DNA from: Chara braunii
Taxonomy: Eukaryota; Streptophyta; Charophyceae; Charales; Characeae
Length of the DNA: 64,000 nucleotides
NCBI GenBank assembly: GCA_003427395.1
Contig: BFEA01000105.1
Span: forward strand, 2,943,073-3,007,072
Direction of reading: 5' to 3'
The notes under the pieces are model-generated. The model worked only from the letters and a program-made list of their open reading frames with translations. It ran no database searches and had not been told where the DNA came from. Below, piece by piece: positions 13,263 to 22,850 of the stretch (position 1 is its first letter; the number at the start of each line of letters is the position of its first letter). The translations under genes were made by a program, and so were the position numbers.

Positions 13263-13955
13263 ACAACATCACAAACCTTGTGCTACATTACAAGGGCTAG
13301 ACAACTTCGCTAAATCACGATCAACATGTTGGGACTTTCTGACTCATTGACCAACCAAGACCATTGTCAACCAACCTCATCTGGCTGCTTGTGTTAAAAA
13401 AAACAAAAGGGGATCACGCTTGTGGGATTTATAGTTGCATACAGGGGGGAGATTGAAGGTATGCAAGGGAGATGCAGAGAAGGGGAAAGTAGTATGAGTG
13501 GTAGAGACGGTCCGTGCATGATGCATAGCCTAAACGTTGTATGGGGCACGTAGCCTCACTCTACATTAGACATGCACCATCATCAAACTCACTCAATCAC
13601 ACACAACATTTTGGACTCACACAAACCCCACGGTACATTGCAAAAACTAGGCAACTTCGCTCAATCACAAACGACATTTTGAGATTTTTCGCATCGCTGA
13701 CCAAACATTAACAAGACCATAGCCAACCAACCCGATCTGGCTACATGTGTCAAAAAGAAAGAGAGAGGGGGAATTGCACCTGTGGGATTTATAGTTGCAC
13801 ACAGGGGGGAGACTGCAGGTATGCAAGGGAAATGTAGAGAAGGGGAAAGGGGTGTGAGTGGTAGAGACGGTTTGTGCATATGTATAAGTGTAGTGTTGTG
13901 TAGGGAAGATAGCCACGTGCATCATCATCGAACCAATGACGATAAAAGAGAGAAA
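13263..13955. repeat. Two-copy direct duplication of about 330 bp
   Basis: Copy 1 is at about 13263-13600 and copy 2 at 13616-13955. Shared blocks include GGGATTTATAGTTGCA, ACAGGGGGGAGA, GGTATGCAAGGGA and GAGTGGTAGAGACGG. Divergence is about 15-20 percent. Short minus-strand frames are open in copy 2 only. Confidence 0.8.
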
Positions 13956-14689
13956 CAAACTACAACAAGGTTCTTACAAAAAAAAGGATGGATGGCGCAA
14001 GGAGAAGAGAAGCGATAGAGAGAGATAGGAGGAGTATATGTTAAACACTGAGAGTCCAAGGGGGACATTGGAAAGGCAGAGTACTGTGTGCTCACAAAGG
14101 CATGATGCGTAAACAAGGGGAGACAACATGTAGGCGGGAGCAAAATTTCAAAAAGTATGAGCACGTGAAGGCGATAGAAGTTAATCACACAAACTGTTAG
14201 AGAAAAATTGGTCAGTAATTGAATTCCGAAGCGCAAAAGTGCACATGCAATTTCAAATAGAATTAAAAAATACTACACACACGCATTAAGGCGCGAAGAA
14301 AAAATATTAAAAAATGTGAAAAATTCAGGAAAATTATCTCTATCCTACACAAGTGGCAAGGACAGGGCAGAAACCAACAAAAAACTCTCAAAACTTGAGA
14401 GAAGCTTGACATTGAAGATGGCAAACAAACACCACCGCAAAGATCAAAACAAATCGAAGAAACGCAAAAAATGGCTTATCTGGCAAACCAAGTGCGTCAC
14501 AGCCTGCCCTACTACCTATAAGTTGAATTGATAAAAACGACTTTGAGGAAAGGCTTGTTGAAGTGGACCAAAAAGATTGTCGTCCTTGCTGCATGGGAAC
14601 TCAGCATTCCAAGGGCGGTCGAAATCATGCACCCCTGGAAAATGAGGTTCGTAGGCATCCGTAGTTCAAAATAGGTGAGCCTGTAGAAC

Positions 14690-15046
14690 GTGTCAGATCA
14701 CATTGCAACAGTGCATGGTTGGAACCACTATTTATTGTTTTGGTGTTGCGATGTTAGACCAATATTTGGCCATGCTTTTACATTCGACACGGTGACAGCG
14801 TCGGCTACCATGTCGGAGCCAGACTGGGATGAAAACAAATGTGTGCTCGTTTTCGCGCGACACTTGAAAACAATTTCCTCGACCATTGAGGCCGGGGTGA
14901 AATCGGTGAGAAAATTTCGAGAGTGTGCGAGCGTTGTCATGACGCGCGTTGTGGTGGTTAAAATTAGTAGTAATACCCTCGGACCGAAAAGTCGAGGGGT
15001 TGATTGGGTAATTGATGTGTCAGGTAAATCTACGATACTCACTTAA
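14690..15046. other. Overlapping sense and antisense open frames, no homology recognised
   Basis: A plus-strand frame of 118 codons and a minus-strand frame of 104 codons (14728-15042) overlap almost entirely. Composition here is less skewed than around it and no low-complexity tract explains the frames. I recognise no domain in either protein, and no duplicate exists to test for coding constraint. It could be a degenerate transposon fragment or chance. Confidence 0.2.
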
Positions 15047-15554
15047 ACTTGACCTGGTACATGTCAACTCTAGTCTACTTCTACTCGGCGTCGGGTACTC
15101 GACACGTCTACCTTAGTATGGTACCGACCTACCTGTTACTTGAGTATTTTCCGCGGCTCTTAGCTGCCGCGGACCTCTTCTTTCCTCGCCACTCGAGTGT
15201 TTTCCCCGCCGTGACCCTCAAATGGCGTGGCCACAACTAAGTACCGGCTCGACGGGCCTTCCTATTAAACAAATGCCCTTGCGGGTCGTACGCACACTCA
15301 AGCCGACAGGCATGTGGACAGGCATGTAGGCCGGTAGGTGTGCACATGCGCAGACTTGGAAAACGGACGCGGGCCACTAGGCGGACTGAGCCTTACTCCA
15401 CTACTACATACATATTGAGTTGCTCCCCTTCTACTCGAATTGGGAGCTAGCTCGGTAGGTTTAGGTGTTGTTTATTACGTAGGGGATATAGGAATCGAGG
15501 CCTACCGCCCTTCGAACTAGCTCCCTTTTGACGGGGAACTCAACTCTATTTTGG

Positions 15555-15650
15555 CCGGGTTTCGGCCAACTGGGACTTGAACCTGCGACCTTAGCAGTAG
15601 ATTTAGTTGAAGTGGGTTGGTCAGTTGGAACCGACTGTAGTAGGGGCTCG
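15555..15650 (-). other. tRNA-like segment, possible SINE head
   Basis: On the minus strand, GGTTCAAGTCC fits the pol III B box consensus (GGTTCRANTCC). It is preceded by AAGGTCGCA and an arm resembling CCACTTCAACTAAATCTACT. The T stem does not pair well and no clear acceptor stem is visible, so this is not an intact tRNA. A decayed tRNA-derived SINE or tRNA pseudogene is possible. Confidence 0.35.
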
Positions 15651-15791
15651 ACATTTAGCAGTTTTTGGTAGTTTTTAGTTAGATCCTTAGATTTTGTTCT
15701 TTTCTTTTTTTTGAATTTCCTATTTTATTCTATTTTATTATTGTTGAGTTAATTTTCTTTTTTTTTCTTTCAGCATGACCAAATCTCTTAC

Positions 15792-15877
15792 CTGATTGTA
15801 TTTGCCCTGAATATCGGGCAAATTCGATCCCGGGAAGAATTTCGATCCCGCCACGACCTCGACTAAGCAGGGTCTAC
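15792..15877 (-). other. Exon-like segment with splice-like edges
   Basis: On the minus strand the segment is preceded by a pyrimidine-rich run ending CATGCCGCAG and followed by GTAAGAG after AATCAG. One frame is open across its 86 nt. I recognise no protein family. It may be the last exon of a gene whose earlier exon-like segments lie at 16.35-18.2 kb, but no transcript evidence is available. Confidence 0.25.
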
Positions 15878-15924
15878 CTGCGGCATGAAGAAGATCATTC
15901 TCGCGGGGGAACGGAGCACAGCGC

Positions 15925-16840
15925 GCAGGAACTAACCAGCGAAGAGCGAGGAGAGGGAGAAGCTGGTCGCGCAAAAAAGAAGAAGTAGAAGGAGATGGTG
16001 AGAAAGAAGGCGCACGATGAAAGAAGAAGAAGAAGAAGAAGGAGAAGAAGGAGAAGAAAAGGAGGAAGAGAGAGGGGAGTATCACGAGAAACGACAGATA
16101 GCAGCGGGGAGATAGAGTTGTAGGTTAGAAGAAGAATGACCACGCTAGTAAGACGAAGAAGACAGCGTGGTGCATGGATCGCAAGGGAGGCAGGGCACGC
16201 AAGAGCAGAGCAAGAAGGAGATGGGCGCGAGGTGAGTGCGAGAAGAAGATGCGCGACCGTAGGCGATGGCAACGGGGAGGATAGTTGACATTGTAAAGGA
16301 GGAAGAAGAAGAAGAAGGGGGGGGAGAAGGAGAGAGACGAAGGGCGACTTACCTGACGACCGCCTGGCTCGTCTGATGGGAAACAAGCTTGTGTCCGTCG
16401 TGCCCCGTGCTGTGGTCGTGGTATGCTGGACACCGAGACGGATCATCGTGAATAATCAGGGGGGCGTCGAGCAGACGACGACGACGACGAAGAAAGAGAG
16501 CAACAGGTAGGTCTCCAACCCCGCAACTGGCCTCACGATACTTTCGTCGATAGGATAGACGAAATTGAATGAACCTACCGTGAAAATGTGAAACAATACA
16601 TTGTTGTATACATGCCTAAGTGTGTGCATATGTGTACGGGGAAATGAGTGTGAATGCGTCTGAGTAAGAGAGAAAGAGCGTGCAGATAGAGCAAATGGAC
16701 AGGCGTGCGAAGGAGGAGGCTAAGTGCGCGCAGAAGGAAGAAGAAGAGGAGAAGAAGAAGAAGAAGAAGAAGAAGAAGAAAAAGACTAGGAAGAAGAAGA
16801 CTAGGAAGAAGAAGAGAGGAGAGGAGATGGATACTCACCT
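15925..16840. repeat. Purine-rich GAA/GGA low-complexity region
   Basis: Strong strand asymmetry: the plus strand is almost all purine in several blocks (about 16018-16080, 16300-16345 and 16738-16830), with a (GAC)n stretch near 16476. The leucine-, serine- or lysine-rich open frames here are products of these tracts. Confidence 0.8.
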
Positions 16841-17160
16841 GGCCGCATCCGCCGCTTACAAAGTACAAAGGGATGGAGTCTGTCAGAGGTGTGATATGTC
16901 CGCCGGCGACATCGTGAGGGCGGATCCAACATCACCTGACTAGTCGATTGCGCGTTGATGCCGGTCGTGTTCCTCTCGGTATGCTGCACATCGGGCCGGA
17001 TCGTGTTGAACTGCGAAGGATGTCACTTGCATCCGATTCGCAACGACAACGGGAAGTGTGGCTAATCTCACTACACTTCCATCGATGGGATGAGCAAAAT
17101 TGAATATATCTACGGCTAGACCATGAAAATATACATTACTGCATGTATGTGTGTGTGTAT
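16353..17160. repeat. Diverged direct duplication with splice-donor-like motif in each copy
   Basis: Copy 1 (about 16353-16630) and copy 2 (about 16839-17160) share a GGTATGCTG(G/C)ACA block, CGGATC(A/G)TGTTGAA-like sequence, a TCGATRGGATGAGC/AGACGAAATTGAAT block and GTGAAAATRT. Each starts, on the minus strand, with a strong 5' splice-site-like motif: CAG|GTAAGT at 16353 and CAG|GTGAGT at 16839. Confidence 0.55.
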
Positions 17161-17162
17161 GT

Positions 17163-17231
<69 letters not shown>
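17147..17231. repeat. (GT)n followed by (GA)n microsatellite
   Basis: A GT tract with a few interruptions runs into a short GA tract. Confidence 0.95.
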
Positions 17232-17232
<1 letters not shown>

Positions 17233-17545
17233 TTTGTGACTTTGGGACTTGACGACATTTGGATTCAGACTCAACATTGGGATTGAGACATTGGACGAGG
17301 GGTCATTTGGGATCTGTACCCAAGACTTGGTGATGATGACATTCTCTTCTTCGTTTGATCCCCTTCTCTTAGTCTGTGTACGCGCGGGGATTGTGCCAAG
17401 CTGGCCGTTATGTGACTGTGAGAGAGAGAGAGAGGGAAGAGAGAGAGAGGAAAAGAAACAGAAAGAGAGGGGCACATGGTGATCTTGGGTGCATGTGGCA
17501 TCTGTGTTTTGGGGAACGAGGTTGTGAGTGAGGCGAGAGACATAC

Positions 17546-17712
17546 CTGGTGCTTGACGCAAACAACATTGGCCGAGATCTGCTCGTACTTGGGGAGCTGT
17601 TGACGTTATCAGTAACGTCATAGTATAGGCTAGATAGGATCTGCCATATGTAGTCTGGGCGCCGAGCGCCAGATAGGATATCAACTATGGTTCTTCCTTG
17701 ATGATGACGAGA
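17546..17712 (-). other. Exon-like segment, copy 1 (167 nt)
   Basis: On the minus strand this segment lies between GATATAG and GTATGTC, that is, between an AG and a strong donor (ACCAG|GTATGT). The frame is open throughout and encodes a segment containing TIVDILSGARRPDYIWQILS and ending in SSTR. The stop codon just upstream coincides with the putative acceptor TAG. The matching copy at 17999-18165 has exactly the same length with no indel. I recognise no domain. Confidence 0.3.
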
Positions 17713-17871
17713 CTATATCAGCATTGTCAATTATAAACTCTTGGTGTCTTCTTATTTGGTGAAACTCGTGATGCAATTCTGTTGTTGGTTCGAGGTCACG
17801 ACTATCTGGTCTTGTGTATATGGTGCTGTTTGATTGCTGAAGTTGGCTATAGCTCATCTTTCTTACTATCC

Positions 17872-17925
<54 letters not shown>

Positions 17926-17998
17926 GATGCATGGTTCTTGGGTGCAAGTGGCATCTGTCTGTTGGGGAACGAGGTTGTGAGTGGTACAAGTTACATAC

Positions 17999-18165
17999 CT
18001 GGTGCTTGACGTGTGCGGCATTGGCCGAGATCTGCTCGTATGTGGGAAGCTGTTGATGTCATCAACGGCGTCGTAGTATAGGCTAGATAGGATCTGCCAT
18101 ATGTAGTCTGGGCATCGAGCGCCAGATAGGATATCAACAATGGTTCTTCGATGATGATGATGAGA
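17999..18165 (-). other. Exon-like segment, copy 2 (167 nt)
   Basis: Same edges as the copy at 17546 (AACAG before, ACCAG|GTATGT after), same length and same open frame, encoding TIVDILSGARCPDYIWQILS and ending SSTR. Counting codons by eye, about 14 codons differ by replacement and 3 silently. That argues against strong purifying selection, so a conserved exon is possible but not favoured. Confidence 0.3.
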
Positions 18166-18318
18166 CTGTTTCGACATTGTCAATAATGAGTTTTTGGTGT
18201 GCTCTTATTTCGTGGAACTATGTTGCAATTCTGCTGCTGGTTCGAAGTCACGACTATCTGGTCTTTGTGTATATGATGCTGTTTGATTGCTGAAGTTTGC
18301 TATTGCTCATCTTCCTTG

Positions 18319-18380
<62 letters not shown>

Positions 18381-18382
<2 letters not shown>

Positions 18383-18929
18383 AAAATTAGACTTGTTTTC
18401 ATTCACACTTCTCATGCATACAAACTTGTGCGCAGCAAACCGGCGACAGTCGCCCACTCAAATTCAGAGATACGGTAGCCGAGAACACAGTTCAGATACA
18501 AGTTCACTTCATTGGCTATGGCGACGCAGCGACCAACAACTCTCTGTTCGCACATACTGGATCACCCTGGATATCCCACACGCGATACTGTGTACACAAA
18601 CACCCACACACACATGCTACACTCTGCCTCTGTCACGACCACTTCAACTTCGGGCAACCTGCAGACCGCTTCGCACAAGACGCTGTAGCAGCGCTGCCGC
18701 ATAGCTTACGCAACGAATGAATCAATGGTTGGCGCTGCCTCTTGATTCATACTTCTGTAGCTCGTCAGTCTGACCCTTTCCACCAGGCCTTGGTTCACAC
18801 AGTCCCACACGGTACTTGCTCGACTGGACCCAATGAGACTGAGACTGGTGCCGCTGATTGAAAGAGGTCGCACTGCCGACTCGCCTACAGACCTCTATCC
18901 TAACGGTTTCGACCTCTGCACAGTTGTAA
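18381..18929. other. Stretch without recognised feature
   Basis: Composition is more balanced than to the left. There is no tandem structure, RNA gene or recognisable coding segment. Confidence 0.4.
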
Positions 18930-20820
18930 CCCCTACTTAGCAGATCTACAGTTCAAACCCCTACATCTACACAGACCTAAGACTGACGAACAGACAAATA
19001 GATAGCAAACGGCAGAGAAACGGACATACCGGGCAAACAGACATACCGGGACAACATACATACCGGAAAACAGACACACCAGGAAAACAAACAGACAGTG
19101 AGACACACACACTGTCAAGGTGACAGATACCGTGACACACACGGTCATAGTGAAACACACACATACAGCGACATACGGTGGAAACAGACAATGATACTGT
19201 GACAGTAAAACAGGCAGTGAAACGCACATACACAGACAACTGCGTGTACACAGACAGACACATAATGCTCGGTGACGCGCAGTGCACAACGAAACAGTAA
19301 GTGAAACACAGTGCACAGACGCACAGACACTGCGGCAATGACACAGACACACAGTCATATGGTGACAGTCCCACTGTGACATACATAGTTACACTCTATG
19401 ACATCCAAAGTGACAACACACACAGACACAGTCACACACACAGTGACATAGTCACACACACAGTGACATAGTCACACATACAGTGACGTAGTCACACACG
19501 CATACAGTGATACACACCCACACAACTGCACTGTGACATACGTGGCGACACGGACACTGTGGCATACATGGTGACACGGACACTGTCACATACACAGTGA
19601 CACAAATACACACACAGTTACACGGCGGCAGTCCCCCAGTGACAAATTACACAGTGACACAGATGGTGACGGAAAACCAATGACACAGACACACAGTCAT
19701 ACGGTGACAGTCCCACTGTGACATACACAGTTGCACACTGTGACATCCAAAGTGACAACACACACAGACACAGTGATACGCACACAGTGACACTTACACA
19801 CGGAAACACAAAAACACAGTCGCACAGTCACATAGTGACACGTACACAAGTGACAAAGTGACACACACAGATACAAACCCAGAGGGAAAACAATGACACA
19901 CATATACATACACGGTGAATACAGAGATACAAGTGACACACATACATAGTGAAAACACTGTGACACACGCAAAGTCACGATGATACAGACACTGTGACAC
20001 ATACACAGAGTCGCACACACAGACTCAGGGTCACATACATTGTGACACAAAATATACAGCCACATACGTACACGGTGTCGCACGATACAGACACAGTGTC
20101 ACGAAGATAGTGACTCAGATACACGATCACACCGTGATGCATAGTCACACAATGACACACAGTCACACTATGTCCAACATGCATCCATAATGAAACACGC
20201 ACACGGTCACGCGGTGACACATACACAAGTGACACGCACACGGTCACGCGGTGACACATATACAAGTGACACACACACGGTCATGCGGTGACACATACGC
20301 AAGTGACACGGACACTATGACGGACACGGTGTCACACGCTGTGACGCACAGGCACAATGACATACATAGTCACGCACACATAAATACTGTGAACACATGT
20401 GAACACACATGGTCACTGATACACACACAATCAACCACACAGATACAAGTTATACAGATGCACGGGCGGTGCACATTGACACAGACTGTGACATCCACAG
20501 CAACACAATGATAGTCACACTGTGACATGTAAACATTGTGACACACACACGATCATGATGACAGGCACGATGAAACACACACAGACTCAGTGTCAAATAC
20601 ACTGTGACGCAGATGTATGGTCACACAGTCTCATACACACAGTTACACGGTGACACATAAGTGCACAGTGACGAGCACAGACACTGTGACAATCACACAA
20701 ACGAAACAAACACGGTGACACGCAGTGCACATTGACGCACACCGATACACATTGCGATGTGATACACAGTGCACAATGACATACGCAGACACTGTGACGC
20801 AGTCACGGTGACGCTAAGAC
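18930..20820. repeat. CACAGTGACA-type minisatellite with higher-order structure
   Basis: About 1.9 kb made of short units around CACAGTGACA and its complement TGTCACTGTG, many forming small palindromes such as GTGACATAGTCAC and GTCACGCGGTGAC. A 21-bp period is visible near 19439-19500 and a 37-40-bp period near 20199-20310. A roughly 95-bp block beginning near 19339 returns near 19681, a spacing of about 342 bp. Cysteine- and valine-rich minus-strand frames here are repeat products. Confidence 0.9.
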
Positions 20821-20851
20821 ACAAGGTTTCTTCGAAGGGAATAAACTAGCT

Positions 20852-21895
20852 AGGTGATAAGAGTGAGCGAGGCTCCGAGAAGCCTGCCTTATTACCACAA
20901 TAATATATACTAGGCGATAAGAGGAGCGAGACTCTAAGAAGCCTGCCTTATGGCCATATTAATAATATATATTAGGTGATAAGAGGAGCGAGGCTCCGAG
21001 AAGCCTGCCTTATCACCACAATAATATATACTAGGCGATAAGAGGATCGAGGCTCTAAGAAGCCTGCCTTATCGCCATATTAATAATATATACTAGGTGA
21101 NNNNNNNNNNNNNNNNNNNNNNNNNNNNNNNNNNNNNNNNNNNNNNNNNNNNNNNNNNNNNNNNNNNNNNNNNNNNNNNNNNNNNNNNNNNNNNNNNNNN
21201 NNNNNNNNNNNNNNNNNNNNNNNNNNNNNNNNNNNNNNNNNNNNNNNNNNNNNNNNNNNNNNNNNNNNNNNNNNNNNNNNNNNNNNNNNNNNNNNNNNNN
21301 NNNNNNNNNNNNNNNNNNNNNNNNNNNNNNNNNNNNNNNNNNNNNNNNNNNNNNNNNNNNNNNNNNNNNNNNNNNNNNNNNNNNNNNNNNNNNNNNNNNN
21401 NNNNNNNNNNNNNNNNNNNNNNNNNNNNNNNNNNNNNNNNNNNNNNNNNNNNNNNNNNNNNNNNNNNNNNNNNNNNNNNNNNNNNNNNNNNNNNNNNNNN
21501 NNNNNNNNNNAAGCCTGCCTTATCGCCATATTAATATATATTAGGTAATAAGAAGAGCGAGGCTCCGAGAAGCCTGCCTTATCACCACAATAATATATAC
21601 TAGGCAATAAGAGGAGCAAGGCTCTAAGAAGCCTGCATTATCGCCATATTAATAATATATACTAGGTGATAAGAGGAGAGAGGCTCCAAGAAGCCTGCCT
21701 TATCACCGCAATAATATATACTAGGCGATAAGAGGAGCGAGGCTCTAAGAAGCTTGCCTTGTCGCCCTAATAATAAAAAATACTAGGTGATAAGAGCAAG
21801 CGAGACTCCGAGAAGCCTGCCTTATCTCTATAGTAATAATATATACTAAGCGATAAGAGTGAGCGAGGCTCCGAGAAGCCTGCCTTATCACCATT
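20852..21895. repeat. Dimeric hairpin satellite array
   Basis: The array alternates a 59-60 bp unit (GGTGATAAG ... AGGCT ... AGCCT ... CTTATCACC) with a 62-bp unit (GGCGATAAG ... AGGCT ... AGCCT ... CTTATCGCC), giving a dimer of 121-122 bp. Each unit folds into a two-part stem. The third stem base is T in one unit type and C in the other, and the opposite arm carries the matching A or G. Some units are broken by one mismatch or a G-T pair. An AT-rich spacer (ATAATATATACTA) separates units. The array contains the N gap. Confidence 0.9.
21101..21510. other. Assembly gap (410 Ns)
   Basis: The gap lies wholly inside the hairpin satellite. The distance between flanking first-type units (21096 to 21544, 448 bp) is not a multiple of the 121-122 bp dimer, so the N count is probably an estimate. 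Confidence 0.95.
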
Positions 21896-22568
21896 TGACC
21901 TGATCTATTGCAAAACAATAAATAGGAGGAGCAAGGCCCTCAAGGCATGCCCTATCTCAAAAGGGACGCCAGGGAAGATGAGTAGATCTCGAATGGTTTA
22001 CCATACTATTATTGATCTTCTCGATAGACAGAGAATGGTGAAAGCTCTGAAAAGAGATTGATCCATTACTAACAAGACCACTTCCTGATTCTGCTGAGGT
22101 GGAGGTAGAAGGAATGTGACCTCGAGTGACATGTCCTGCTACCTTAACCTATTGACTGATGTCGATCTTATGATTCTACTCCATATAAGATGAATAATAT
22201 TTTATCTATGTATGTCTGAAGGGAAAGTTTTGGCGATGCTAGGTTTATACTTCTCTTCTTACAGACGACTATCTCTAGAAGCTGATCTGATAAGAGGTTA
22301 GAGAGGCTGCCTAGAGGGAGTTATGTCGATGTAATATTATTTTCAATTAAAATGAAGTTCACTATAATGAATTTCAGATAGGGTATGTCAACGACGAAGA
22401 GGTGTTGAGACATTGTTGACATGTGTGTGATTGCAGGTCATCCTGATCAAGAAGACTCATTATGAGTCTATACAAGACTACATGCTGTTGCCTTATGGTA
22501 ACAGGTTGGTTCGCCAACTCAACCCTCACTCACCCTCTACACCCACACTTTGCATCAACCTTTGCACT
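21896..22568. other. Flank of the satellite, no recognised gene
   Basis: Begins with a degenerate satellite-like unit (GGAGCAAGGCCCTCAAGGCATGCC is its core, in two parts). A splice-acceptor-like GATTGCAG|GTCATCC occurs at about 22437, but no exon can be defined with confidence. Confidence 0.35.
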
Positions 22569-22850
22569 AAATGGCATTTCTGTTTCGGGTCATTGACAAA
22601 AATGGTCTGTGTTTGGTCAAAAGAGGTTCTTAAATGACTAAGTCGAAAGGGGAATGTCTGGTTGAAAAGGTTGGAAGCGTAAGCGTGATGTGTGTGAAAG
22701 TGAATGTGTGTGAAATGACATTTCTATTTCGGGTCATTGACAAAAATGGTCTGTGTTTAGTCAAAAGAGGTCCTTGAATGACTAAGACGAAAAAGGAATG
22801 TCTGGTTGAAAAGGTTGGAAGCGTAAGCGTGATGTGTGTGAAAGTGAATG
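22569..22850. repeat. Tandem duplication, 144-bp period
   Basis: Units start at 22569 and 22713 (AAATGRCATTTCT). They share GGGTCATTGACAAAAATGGT and GGTTGGAAGCGTAAGCGTGA. Identity is about 94 percent, making it one of the youngest duplications in the left half. Confidence 0.9.

Larger units (their letters stand above)
17484..18380. repeat. Tandem duplication, 453-bp period, each unit ending in (ATT)n
   Basis: Unit 1 starts at 17484 and unit 2 at 17937, both with CTTGGGTGCADGTGGCATCT. They share GGCCGAGATCTGCTCGTA, GGCTAGATAGGATCTGCCAT and CACGACTATCTGGTCTT. Unit 1 ends in an ATT tract (17872-17925) and unit 2 in another (18320-18380). The microsatellite was therefore probably part of the duplicated unit. 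Confidence 0.9.

Noticed and set aside
15895-16446. 183-codon minus-strand frame rich in leucine
   Set aside because: Driven by GAA/GGA purine tracts read in reverse. Composition is extreme and not protein-like.
21080-21619. Open frames of 145-179 codons across the gap
   Set aside because: They consist almost entirely of undefined residues from the Ns.
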